Source: Actinoplanes oryzae
GTDB lineage: Bacteria > Actinomycetota > Actinomycetes > Mycobacteriales > Micromonosporaceae
Assembly: GCF_030757795.1 (NCBI RefSeq)
Contig: NZ_JAUQWH010000007.1
Coordinates: 1-64,000 of the forward strand
Length of the DNA: 64,000 bases
Reading direction: 5' to 3'
The position numbers were made by a program, and so were the translations under genes. Under the pieces are notes generated by a model. It had not been told where the DNA came from, made no database searches, and worked only from the letters and a program-made list of their open reading frames with translations. Positions 18,701 through 26,411 of the stretch are shown here, piece after piece (positions within the stretch are counted from its first letter, which is position 1; each line of letters starts with the position of its first letter).

Positions 18701-20224
18701 CGAACCGTCATCGCTGTAAGAGACCGACACCTGCTGCGCCGGCCCACCATCAGCACCCGGCAACGACCCATGCGTCGGCCGACCATCCGCGTTGAAGCGA
18801 TCAAAAGAAGCACCATCGGCGGTGCTCTGCCGGACTACGTCACCGTCAGCATCACGCGAGACCCGGGAGCCGTCGGCGTACGACCAGGTACTCGAACCAT
18901 CGTTGCTGTACGACACCGACACCTGCTGCGCCGGCCCACCATCAGCACCCGGCAACGACCCATGCGTCGGCCGACCATCAGCATCGAAACGATCGAACAC
19001 CGCACCATCGGCGGTCGTCTGACGGATCACGTCACCGTCAGCATCACGCGACACCCGCGAACCATCCGCGTACGACCAGGTACTCGAACCATCGTCGCCG
19101 TACGACACCGACACCTGCTGCGCCGCACCACCATCAGCACCCGGCAACGACCCATGCGTCGGCCGACCATCAGCATCGAAACGATCAAACGAAGCACCAT
19201 CGGCGGTGCTCTGGCCGGTGACATCACCGTCAGCATCACGAGACACACGCGAACCATCGGCATACGACCAAGTACTCGAACCATCACCGTCGTAGGAGAC
19301 GGACACTTGCTGCGCAGCACCACCATCAGCGTCCGGCAACGTGCCGTGCGTGGGGCGACCGTCGGCGTCGAACCGGTCGAACACCGCACCATCGGCGGTG
19401 CCCTGCCGCGTGACATCACCGTCAGCATCACGCGACACCCGGGATCCATCCGCATACGACCAGGTACTCGAACCGTCATCGCGGTAAGAGACCGACACCT
19501 GCTGCGCCGGCCCGCCGTCCGCACCCGGCAACGTGCCGTGCGTCGGCCTACCATCGGCATCGAACCGGTCGAACACCGCACCATCGGCGGTGCCCTGCCG
19601 CACCACATCACCGTCAGCATCACGCGACACCCGGGAACCATCCGCATACGACCAAGTACTCGAACCATCATCGCCGTACGACACCGACACCTGCTGCGCC
19701 GCACCACCATCAGCGTCCGGCAACGTGCCATGCGTGGGGCGACCGTCGGCGTCGAAACGGTCGAACACCGCACCATCACCAGTGCTCTGCCGCACCACAT
19801 CACCGTCAGCATCGCGAGACACCCGCGAACCATCGGCATACGACCACGTGCTCGAACCATCACCGCCATAGGACACCGACACCTGCTGCGCCGGACCGCC
19901 GTCCGCACCCGGCAACGTGCCATGCGTCGGCCGACCGTCGGTGTCGAACCGGTCGAAGACCGCGCCGTCAGCGGTTTCCTGCCGGACCACGTCGCCGTCC
20001 GCCGAGCGGCCCACCGACGTCCCGTCGGCATAGGACCAGGTGCTCGATCCGTCGGGGCGGTAGTCGATGGTGACCTCGCCCGACCCGGCGATCACGCCGT
20101 GGAGGGGATGGCCGCCGGCGTCGAAGCTGTCGAAGACCGTGCCGTCGCTGAGCTGTTGACGCACGACGGCACCGTCGGCGCCGTATTCGACGACGGTGCC
20201 GTCGGTGAGCTTCTCGGTGGGCAC
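15716..20224 (-). CDS. DG-rich repeat protein with C-terminal ESX-like export tail (1,502 aa)
   Basis: About 21 tandem units run from near residue 55 to about 1400. Units 1-15 are 64 aa each, later ones 57-66 aa and more diverged. Each unit has two DG-turn strands, one around GSSTWSYADG and one around FDRFDADG, suggesting an elongated beta structure like YD/Rhs-type repeats. The last 100 residues are helical and end in an ESX-like hairpin: W1448-V-S-P-S-G and Y1488-V-G-A-E1492, with the same 40-residue Trp-to-Tyr spacing as the WXG100 protein encoded next. The chain has no signal peptide. I infer a surface or secreted protein exported by type VII through its C-terminal tail. GTG 20224 with AGGAG 6 bases upstream is chosen; longer upstream frames lack repeats and overlap the divergent luxR gene. 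Confidence 0.85.
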   Translation of the reverse strand: MPTEKLTDGTVVEYGADGAVVRQQLSDGTVFDSFDAGGHPLHGVIAGSGEVTIDYRPDGSSTWSYADGTSVGRSADGDVVRQETADGAVFDRFDTDGRPTHGTLPGADGGPAQQVSVSYGGDGSSTWSYADGSRVSRDADGDVVRQSTGDGAVFDRFDADGRPTHGTLPDADGGAAQQVSVSYGDDGSSTWSYADGSRVSRDADGDVVRQGTADGAVFDRFDADGRPTHGTLPGADGGPAQQVSVSYRDDGSSTWSYADGSRVSRDADGDVTRQGTADGAVFDRFDADGRPTHGTLPDADGGAAQQVSVSYDGDGSSTWSYADGSRVSRDADGDVTGQSTADGASFDRFDADGRPTHGSLPGADGGAAQQVSVSYGDDGSSTWSYADGSRVSRDADGDVIRQTTADGAVFDRFDADGRPTHGSLPGADGGPAQQVSVSYSNDGSSTWSYADGSRVSRDADGDVVRQSTADGASFDRFNADGRPTHGSLPGADGGPAQQVSVSYSDDGSSTWSYADGSRVSRDADGDVTRQSTGDGAVFDRFDADGRPTHGALPGAGGGAAQQVSVSYDGDGSSTWSYADGSRVSRDADGDVIRQTTGDGAVFDRFDADGRPTHGTLPGTDGGPAQQVSVSYSDDGSSTWSYADGSRVSRDADGDVVRQTTGDGAVFDRFDADGRPTHGALPGADGGPAQQVSVSYDGDGSSTWSYADGSRVSRDADGDVVRQTTGDGAVFDRFDADGRPTHGTLPGADGGAAQQVSVSYGDDGSSTWSYADGSRVSRDADGDVIRQTTGDGAVFDRFDADGRPTHGTLPGADGGAAQQVSVSYGDDGSSTWSYADGSRVSRDADGDVIRQTTGDGAVFDRFDADGRPTHGTLPGADGGPAQQVSVSYGDDGSSIWSYADGTSVARDADGDVTRQSTADGAVFDRFDGDGRPTHGTLPGADGGPAQQVSVSYGDDGSSTWSYADGTRVSRNADGDVVDQTTGDGASFDAFTEDGKPTHGTLPGADGGPAQQVSVSYDGDGSSTWSYGDGTRVDRAADGDVERQVTADGASFDAFDGNGRPTHGTVNGQQVGISYSDGGGSTWSFSDGTTVERNSAGEVVRQTTADGASFDAFTGDGKPTHGTVGGQTVDISYGADGGSVWAYDGDGTKVYRGPDGVVTRQELADGSVFDQFDADGAPVHGVVGGQTVDIEQKGGGASVWTYESDGTQVHRDPDGEVTKQVLADGTVYDKFDGDGRPLHGTIPAGDGRPPQTVSIGYGADGSSTWSYGDGTTVTHNGQGDVTRLSSDGWTFDQFDANGAPTAGKEDGTGNTVTIVNAEDGGSVWTYSDGTVVTRNADGDVETMQSNGWTYDEFTADGKPTHGYDSKGTAVEIQYKADGITESTFSDGTVVGTDQDGNPVYQIVNGEKAEYAVEIPKLGAAIKTIEGRRDLIEGDLHTLKSYFENAIGSVWVSPSGAKYQELAKDMGKLAADTKGLLDDAILAMQKSYDNYVGAESTNTKNMTSA
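17174..20053 (-). repeat. Fifteen tandem 192-bp coding repeats
   Basis: Fifteen consecutive 192-bp units encode the 64-aa repeats of the 1,502-aa protein. Neighbouring units are nearly identical at DNA level; for example the two starting near 17621 and 17813 differ at very few positions. This indicates recent duplication or homogenisation. Diverged units continue to about 15990. Such arrays change copy number by recombination and are prone to assembly collapse. Confidence 0.92.
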
Positions 20225-20368
20225 AGGACGCTCCTGCCATTGAACGACTGGACAGCGAGCAGAGCGTACGAGCGGACCGGGAGCAGGCGGCAAGACATCC
20301 GTTAGGGGACGTCCCCGTGCCCTCGACCTCGTTCGAACAGCGGAACCCCGGCGTACGTCGTGTGGACC
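20225..20368. promoter_or_regulatory. Divergent control region with palindromes
   Basis: This 144-base gap lies between the substrate operon (minus) and luxR (plus). It contains a perfect 12-bp palindrome GGGGACGTCCCC at 20305-20316 and a perfect 8-bp palindrome GTTCGAAC at 20331-20338. The former shares GGGGACGT with the divergent region at 38122-38129 that heads the other ESX operon. A site for the adjacent LuxR-type regulator is plausible but unproven. I see no confident -35/-10 pair. Confidence 0.45.
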
Positions 20369-20983
20369 GTGTACGAGATTGCTGTGGTGGCGAAGTTGCC
20401 GATCTGGCGGGCCGGGCTGGAAAAGCTGGCCGGGGACGACCCGGAGGCGACGGTCCGTTCCGCGGTGCCCGGCATCGACGCGCTGAGCGGACGGTACGAC
20501 CTGGTGCTGCTGGCGCTCGCGCGGCCGGATCCGGCCGCGGGCGAGCTGGTCGAGCGGGCGCTTCCGTACGGGCCGGTGCTCGTCAATGCGGAGTGGCCGG
20601 GGCGCGACGCCCTGCGTAAGTCGATCGTGACCGGCGTACGCGGCTGGGTGAGCCGGCACGCCGAGCAGGCAGCGGTACGCGAGGCGCTCCGGGTGACCGT
20701 GCGGGGCGGCTTCTACTTGTGCTCGCACCTGTCGGGCCGGCTGTGGGAAGAGCCGGCGGAGCAGAAGCAGGAGGCGCTGGCGCCGCGCGAGGCCGAGACT
20801 CTGCGGTGGATCGCCTCGGGCTACACCCATTCGCAGATCGCGCTGCGCATGGGGCTGTCGCAGGCGACGGTGAACACGTACGCGAAGCGGATCCGCGCGA
20901 AGTTGAACGTCGGCAACAAGGCCGACCTGACCCGCCGTGCGATCGAGCTGGGCCACCTGCGCGACAGCGCGCACACCCGATGA
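20369..20983 (+). CDS. Orphan LuxR-type regulator A of the ESX region
   Basis: This protein of about 204 aa has an N-terminal receiver-like alpha/beta domain (about 1-115) without a clear phospho-acceptor Asp pattern, and a C-terminal LuxR helix-turn-helix (about 138-200; APREAETLRWIASG, ATVNTYAKRIRAKL). It is a close paralog of the regulator at 38929. Alignment with that paralog (MFEIAVV against VYEIAVV) favours GTG 20369 over the GTG three codons upstream. No sensor kinase is nearby. It is divergent from the substrate operon and convergent with eccD, so it is a likely regulator of one or both ESX operons; the target is inferred. Confidence 0.8.
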   Translation: MYEIAVVAKLPIWRAGLEKLAGDDPEATVRSAVPGIDALSGRYDLVLLALARPDPAAGELVERALPYGPVLVNAEWPGRDALRKSIVTGVRGWVSRHAEQAAVREALRVTVRGGFYLCSHLSGRLWEEPAEQKQEALAPREAETLRWIASGYTHSQIALRMGLSQATVNTYAKRIRAKLNVGNKADLTRRAIELGHLRDSAHTR

Positions 20984-20986
20984 CCG

Positions 20987-21021
20987 GCCGGGGGTGTCAC
21001 CTTATCGGCGGCACCCCCGGC
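20987..21021. terminator. Bidirectional hairpin terminator
   Basis: The perfect 10-bp arms GCCGGGGGTG and CACCCCCGGC are separated by 15 bases. The hairpin occupies the 45-base gap between the convergent ends of luxR A (20983) and eccD (21029), which is where a shared factor-independent-like terminator would be expected. It lacks a T-run. Confidence 0.65.
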
Positions 21022-21028
21022 GAAGGCC

Positions 21029-22387
21029 TCAGAACAACGTCCGGCCCACGGTGACGAGGTGGCCGAGCACGCCGAAGACACCGATCGTCAGCGGGGCGAT
21101 CACGAGCGCGGACGCCGCGCCGACGACCTCCGAACGACTGCGGCGCACCGGCGGCTTCGGCCCGGAGCCGGTGTGCCTTGTCCGCGGCGGGACCAGCACG
21201 CTCAGCCCGATACCGGCCAGCACGACGATGAGGCCGCTGCCCACCAGGAGCAACGACCCGGTGGCCGGGGCCAGGGTGTCGGTCACCGCGGCGAGCAGGC
21301 TGAAGAAGGTGAGGGCGGTGGTCACGCCGAGGATCCACATCTCGGCCGTGAACGCGGCGATCCGGCTGCGGGTGAACAGCACCAGGCAGCAGACCCAGGC
21401 GAGGACGATGGCGAAGGCGCGGCCGGAGAACGCCAGCACGGGCACGGCCACGGCGAGCGCGACGACCGGGCCGGCCATGACCACCGCAGTGATCTGGGCC
21501 GAGCGGTCGACCAGGCCGGTGGTGGCCTCGGCGAAGGGCTGACGGCCGCGGGGCAGCTTCTGGCCCCATACGGTGACGGTGGCGGCCAACCGGCGGGCGA
21601 TCGCCAGCATGCCGATGGCGACCGCCGCCACGACGGCACTCGATTCGACCGCGTCGGATTCCAGCCCGGCGGTCAGCGCGACCAGACCGCCGCCCACGGC
21701 CAGCCAGAGCTCGACCGCGACGATGAGGACGTCGCCCAGCGTGGCGATGGCCATGACCGCCGCGATGTTGGCGCCGACGGCGGCGCCGGCCCAGGCCGAG
21801 CCGGCGAGCCCCTCGGCGATCAGCGCGCCGGCCCCGGCCAGCACCGGCACGGCGGCCAGCGCTATCAGCTGGATCAGCAGCGGCGGGGTGGCGGATTCCT
21901 TCTGCCGTACGCCCCACGCCGCGCCGAGCAGGGCGAGGCCGCCGGCCGTGAGCCCGACCGCGCTGCCGGTGTCGGCGTCGTAGCGCCACCCGGCCAGCAC
22001 CGCGGTGGCCACCAGCAGCAGCAGGCCGACGCCGATGACGACCGGCCCCGGGTGCACCGAGCGCAGCCGCAGCTCCTCGGTCTCCTCCGCGACGATCTCG
22101 TCGATGTCCATGACGATCGGGGAGTCGACCGCGCCGCCCGCCAGGTCGTACAGATAAAGCACCTCGCCGTCGACGACGCCGGCCTGCAGCAGGCTGGTGT
22201 CGAGCCCCAGCGGTCCGGTGTCCGGGCGCGACAGCGTCCACACCGGCGGCAGCTGATCGTTGGTGTCCTGGCCGCACAGCTCGGCGAGGCGGGCGGTGAA
22301 CTCGCCGAGCGGGCTCAGCGACGGGAGCGCGATGTCGGCACTGCGGTAGGTGCCGACCACGGTGACGCGGGTCTGTTCGTGGGCCAT
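21029..22387 (-). CDS. eccD: Type VII secretion membrane channel protein EccD
   Basis: This 452-aa protein has the EccD layout: an N-terminal ubiquitin-like domain (about 1-85, TRVTVVGTYRSADIALP) and, after an acidic linker, about 11 hydrophobic helices to the C-terminus. EccD dimers form the central membrane part of the ESX core complex. The ATG at 22387 begins the ubiquitin-like domain; upstream codons overlap eccC. The gap from the eccC stop is 7 bases, so translation is probably coupled. It is the last gene of the machinery operon and is followed by a terminator-like hairpin. Confidence 0.88.
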   Translation of the reverse strand: MAHEQTRVTVVGTYRSADIALPSLSPLGEFTARLAELCGQDTNDQLPPVWTLSRPDTGPLGLDTSLLQAGVVDGEVLYLYDLAGGAVDSPIVMDIDEIVAEETEELRLRSVHPGPVVIGVGLLLLVATAVLAGWRYDADTGSAVGLTAGGLALLGAAWGVRQKESATPPLLIQLIALAAVPVLAGAGALIAEGLAGSAWAGAAVGANIAAVMAIATLGDVLIVAVELWLAVGGGLVALTAGLESDAVESSAVVAAVAIGMLAIARRLAATVTVWGQKLPRGRQPFAEATTGLVDRSAQITAVVMAGPVVALAVAVPVLAFSGRAFAIVLAWVCCLVLFTRSRIAAFTAEMWILGVTTALTFFSLLAAVTDTLAPATGSLLLVGSGLIVVLAGIGLSVLVPPRTRHTGSGPKPPVRRSRSEVVGAASALVIAPLTIGVFGVLGHLVTVGRTLF

Positions 22388-22394
22388 GAGTGGT

Positions 22395-25300
22395 CTACCC
22401 CTGCGTGTTCTCGGTGAGCGCGATCTGGATGAGCTGGCCGGGCCGGCCCCGCCGGACGAGCGTGCCGCGGCCGGGTGGTCGCTGCGCCGCTCGTTCGTCG
22501 CCGAGGACCACGCCCTCCTTGGGATCGCCGGACAGGATGACACCGCCGCAGCCCATGTCCCGGATGCGGGCGGTCAGCGTGTCCGACATGCCGCTGCGGA
22601 TCAGTCCGGCGACGCGGCGGGCAAGGACCAGGTGCAGCCCCACCTCGCGCGCCTGCGGGATGAACGGCAGCAGTGGCGACAGCACGTTCTGCGGGCCGGT
22701 GATCAGGTCGTAGTCGTCGACCACGACGTAGATCTCGGTGCCTTCCCACCAGTCGCGGGCCTTCAGCTGGGCGGGGCTGATGCCGGGCGGGGGCACACGT
22801 TCCTTGAGCTTCTCCACCACCTGCTGGACGTACACCTGGGCGCTCTCGGCGTCGCCCGCGTACGCCCCGAGGTGCTCCCCCGGCACGGCTTCCATGAGCG
22901 TGTGCCGATAGTCGACCAGCACGACCCGCATGTCGTAGGGCGAGACCCGTTCGGTGAGCCCGGCGAGCCAGGTCCGCAGCAGCGTGCTCTTGCCGGAGCC
23001 GGCGTCGCCGTACACCAGGAAGTGGGGGTCGCCGCCGACCAGGTCGAGCCCGACCGTGGACAGGTCGTGCTCGGCGAGGCCGATCGGCACCTCCGCGCCG
23101 TCCAGCGGCGGCAACTCACCGGCGAGCACGCGCGACGGCAACAGCCGGACCGGTGGGGCCGCCGGTCCGTTCCAGTGCTCGGAGATCTTGTCGAGGGTCT
23201 GTTCCTGGGCTTCCCGCAGCTGATCGGCGGAATCGACGCCGTCCAGGCGGGGCAGCACCAGGTGGAAGAACACGCCGGGCGCGGCCACGCCACGACCGGA
23301 CATCGTGGCCGGGATCCGCGCGGCGAGCCGGCGGTTGACGTCGGACTCGGTGGGGTCGTTGAGCCGCAGCTCGATGCGCGTGCCGATGCTGTCGCGCAGC
23401 GCCGGCCGGATGTCGTTCCAGCGTCCGGAGGTCAGCACCAGGTGCACCCCGGCGCCCAGCCCCCGGGCGGCGAACTCGGTGACGTACGCCTCCGCCGCTT
23501 CGAACTCGGCGCGTACGGCACCCCAGTTGTCGATCAGCAGGAAGATGTCGGCCGAGCGCAGCCCGTCCGGCAGCAGGCCGGCCTGGCGGCGTTCACGCAG
23601 CTCGGCTATCGACTCGATGCCCAGCTCGCGCATCTGCCGCTCACGCTGCACGATCAGGGTCCGGATCTCCGCGAACATGCGGTTGACCAGCTCGGGCTCG
23701 TTGCGTCCGGCCACGCTGCCGACGTGCGGCGCGACGGCGTACGGGTGCAGCGTCCCCCCGCCGAAGTCGATGCAATAGAACTGCATCTCGTCGGGCGTGT
23801 GGGTGAGCATCCCGGACATCAGCACGGTGCGCAGGAACGTGCTGCGCCCGGTGCGCGGGGCGCCGACCGCGGCGAGGTGACCGTGCACCCCGCCGAAGTC
23901 CATCACCAGCGTCTCCTGGTCCTGCTTGAGCGGCAGGTCGATGAGGCCGATGGGCACGCTCAGCCGGCCCGAGAGCGGCCACACGCGAGCGGCGTATCCG
24001 CGGCCCGCCTTCGGCGCCGGTCGGCCGATCAGGTGGTCGAGGGCGAGGGCGGCCGGAAGCGGCGGCAGCCAGACCTGGTGCGCCGGGCTGGCGATCGAGG
24101 TCATCCGTTCGGCGAGGATCTGCAGCTCGGTCGGGCCGGGACGCGCGGCGAGCCGGGCGAGCTCGTCGTCCTCGCGCTCGACGACGACCGCGTCGGACCG
24201 CAGGTCGAACGGCACGATCGAGGTGTCGCCCGCGCCCATCGCGGCGCGCCGCTCGGCCGGGCTGACGTACGGGGCGGAGACGTGCGCAACCCGGAACCGC
24301 TGGTAGATCGACTCGTCCACCTTGAGATACGCGGACCCCGGAATCGAGGGCAGCTTGTACGCGTCGGTCGTGCCGATCACCGTACGGCTCTCGGCCGCGG
24401 AGAACGTCCGCAGGCAGATGCGGTACGACAGGTGCGAGTCGAGCCCCCGCAGCTTGCCCTCCTCGAGCCGCTGGGTGGCCATGAGCAGATGCATGCCCAG
24501 CGACCGCCCGACCCGGCCGATCTGAACGAAGAGCTCGGCGAACTCGGGGCGCCCGGACAGCAGCTCGCCGAACTCGTCGACGATGATCAGCAGCGTCGGC
24601 AGCGGTTCGAGGGGATCGCCACCGGGCCCGGTGGCGCCCGCGGCCCGGCGGATCTGATAGTCACGCACCGTGTCGAAGTTGCCGGCGTCGCGCAGGATGC
24701 GCTGCCGGCGTTGCTGCTCGCCCATCAGGGCGGCCAGCACCCGGTCGATCATCGCGGCGTCGTCGGCCAGGTTGGTGATCAGGCCGGAGACGTGCGGGAG
24801 CTCCCGCAGCGGCGCGAACGCCGCACCGCCCTTGAAGTCGATCAGGACGAACGACAGCAGCTCCGGCGAGTGGGTGAGCGCCAGGCCGGTCACGAGCGTG
24901 CGCAGCAGCTCCGACTTGCCGGAGCCGGTCGCGCCCACGATGAGCCCGTGCGGCCCGGATCCGCCCTGACCGGACTCCTTGATGTCGAGGATCACCGTCT
25001 GGCCGTCGCCGTCGGTGCCGATCGGGGCGCGCAGCATCCGCGGGTCGCCCGCCCGGACCCACCGGCTGGTGACGTCCGCGCGGCCGGGATCGCTGCCCAG
25101 GACCATCTCGCTCAGCGAGCGCGTACGTGCCAGCACCTGCTCCCTCTCGTCGCTGAGCCGCAGCGGGGCGAGGTTGCGGGCGATGAGCTCGGCGAGCTGC
25201 GGGGTGAGCTCGTCCGGCCGGCACCGGTGCGCGGGCGTGACGACCGTGTCCGGGTGGCCCTCGGTGACGAGGTGTCCCTCCTGGTCGAAGCGGATCCGCA

Positions 25301-26411
25301 GGTCCACGCGGCTCGGCTCGTCCCGGTCCTTCTCGCCCAGGAAGATCAGGGTGATCCCGAGCTGCCGTCCGGCCGCCTGCAGCAGCGCGGCCATGAGGTC
25401 CGACCGGCCCCACTCGGAGAACGGCGCGAACCCGGTGAAGACCACGATCAGCCGGCGCTGGGGCGCGTCGGCGGACCGCTCGCTGCTGAGCATGTTGCGC
25501 CGGTTCGACGCCTCGTCCCGCCGCCTGGTCAGCTCCGCGGTGAGGAAGGCACCGAGCACCTCGGGGTGCTCGGCGACCAGGGACACCGAGCCGCTCTCCC
25601 CCTTGGCGTCGGGCTCGAAGGTGTGCGGGAGCCACTTGGTCCACTCCCATTGCTCGGCGCCCGAGGTCTCGATGGCGATGGTCACGTCGTCGGGTGCGTG
25701 CAGCACGGCGATCTGGGTGAGCATCGCGCGGGCGACCGCCTCGGTCCGCGCCGGGTCGCCGACCACGCTGAGCACGCCGGCCCGGCCCAGGTCGACGACC
25801 ATCGGCTGGTCCTCGACGTGACCCATCCGGTCGATGAGCCGGTGCGCGCTCTGCAGCGAGTCCCAGTCCCAGTCGCCGAGCGGGTCGAGGTTGGGGTCCA
25901 GCCCCAGCGGTGTGGTCAGCCGGACGGCACCGTGGCCGACGCGTACCTGGAGAAAGTCGCCGTCGCCCGGTCGCCGTTCCCAGACCCGGTTGCGGTTGGT
26001 GCTGATCGACCAGAGCCGCAACGGATCCGGGTCGGCGAGCGTGGCCACCGCTCGCTGGGCGGTGCTGACCTCTCGCGCCTGGTCGCGGGCGAGCGCGAGG
26101 TGGCGGCGGTACCGGGCGCGGGCCTTGCGGGCCTGTTTGCTGTTCTCGCTGCGCTGCGACAGCCGCAGGCCGATGACCGCGCCGGTGGAGGTGACGAAGA
26201 ACAGCACCCCGATGATGATCAGCGCGGGTTTGCCGAAGGTGACCATGTACGCGGCGATGCCCACGCTGGACAGCAGCGGCAGCACCAGGCTCCAGGCGTT
26301 GTTGCCCGGAGCCTCCTTGGGCGGCTCGGGCGGGTTGGGCAGCGTGACCGGTTGAGCGGGCAGCTGCGGCAGCAGCATGCGCGCGGGCCGGTGGAACGCC
26401 AAGCGGGTCAT
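22395..26411 (-). CDS. eccC: Type VII secretion ATPase EccC (fused Ca-Cb form)
   Basis: This 1,338-aa FtsK/SpoIIIE-type ATPase has two N-terminal transmembrane helices (about 38-85), the DUF domain and three P-loop ATPase domains. Domain 1 has a complete Walker A, GATGSGKSE with Lys499, and Walker B LLIIVDEFGE. Domain 2 reads GAPRTGRST, with Arg for the catalytic Lys (near residue 854), and LLIDNWG. Domain 3 reads GDAGSGKST (near 1140) and VVVDDYD. EccC recognises YxxxD/E-tailed substrates through its last domain and powers export. The ATG overlaps the eccA stop by 4 bases. The much longer upstream open frame is antisense-like noise over eccA and is excluded. Confidence 0.95.
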   Translation of the reverse strand: MTRLAFHRPARMLLPQLPAQPVTLPNPPEPPKEAPGNNAWSLVLPLLSSVGIAAYMVTFGKPALIIIGVLFFVTSTGAVIGLRLSQRSENSKQARKARARYRRHLALARDQAREVSTAQRAVATLADPDPLRLWSISTNRNRVWERRPGDGDFLQVRVGHGAVRLTTPLGLDPNLDPLGDWDWDSLQSAHRLIDRMGHVEDQPMVVDLGRAGVLSVVGDPARTEAVARAMLTQIAVLHAPDDVTIAIETSGAEQWEWTKWLPHTFEPDAKGESGSVSLVAEHPEVLGAFLTAELTRRRDEASNRRNMLSSERSADAPQRRLIVVFTGFAPFSEWGRSDLMAALLQAAGRQLGITLIFLGEKDRDEPSRVDLRIRFDQEGHLVTEGHPDTVVTPAHRCRPDELTPQLAELIARNLAPLRLSDEREQVLARTRSLSEMVLGSDPGRADVTSRWVRAGDPRMLRAPIGTDGDGQTVILDIKESGQGGSGPHGLIVGATGSGKSELLRTLVTGLALTHSPELLSFVLIDFKGGAAFAPLRELPHVSGLITNLADDAAMIDRVLAALMGEQQRRQRILRDAGNFDTVRDYQIRRAAGATGPGGDPLEPLPTLLIIVDEFGELLSGRPEFAELFVQIGRVGRSLGMHLLMATQRLEEGKLRGLDSHLSYRICLRTFSAAESRTVIGTTDAYKLPSIPGSAYLKVDESIYQRFRVAHVSAPYVSPAERRAAMGAGDTSIVPFDLRSDAVVVEREDDELARLAARPGPTELQILAERMTSIASPAHQVWLPPLPAALALDHLIGRPAPKAGRGYAARVWPLSGRLSVPIGLIDLPLKQDQETLVMDFGGVHGHLAAVGAPRTGRSTFLRTVLMSGMLTHTPDEMQFYCIDFGGGTLHPYAVAPHVGSVAGRNEPELVNRMFAEIRTLIVQRERQMRELGIESIAELRERRQAGLLPDGLRSADIFLLIDNWGAVRAEFEAAEAYVTEFAARGLGAGVHLVLTSGRWNDIRPALRDSIGTRIELRLNDPTESDVNRRLAARIPATMSGRGVAAPGVFFHLVLPRLDGVDSADQLREAQEQTLDKISEHWNGPAAPPVRLLPSRVLAGELPPLDGAEVPIGLAEHDLSTVGLDLVGGDPHFLVYGDAGSGKSTLLRTWLAGLTERVSPYDMRVVLVDYRHTLMEAVPGEHLGAYAGDAESAQVYVQQVVEKLKERVPPPGISPAQLKARDWWEGTEIYVVVDDYDLITGPQNVLSPLLPFIPQAREVGLHLVLARRVAGLIRSGMSDTLTARIRDMGCGGVILSGDPKEGVVLGDERAAQRPPGRGTLVRRGRPGQLIQIALTENTQG

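Noticed and set aside
17174..20053. Tandem repeat considered as a CRISPR array
   Set aside because: The units are 192 bp, in frame and coding, with no short direct repeats separating unique spacers.
15458..20305. Two long plus-strand open frames (973 and 639 aa) opposite the repeat gene
   Set aside because: They mirror the 192-bp repeats, have Arg/Thr/Ile-rich low-complexity products and no RBS; the minus-strand frame has the ESX tail and normal composition.
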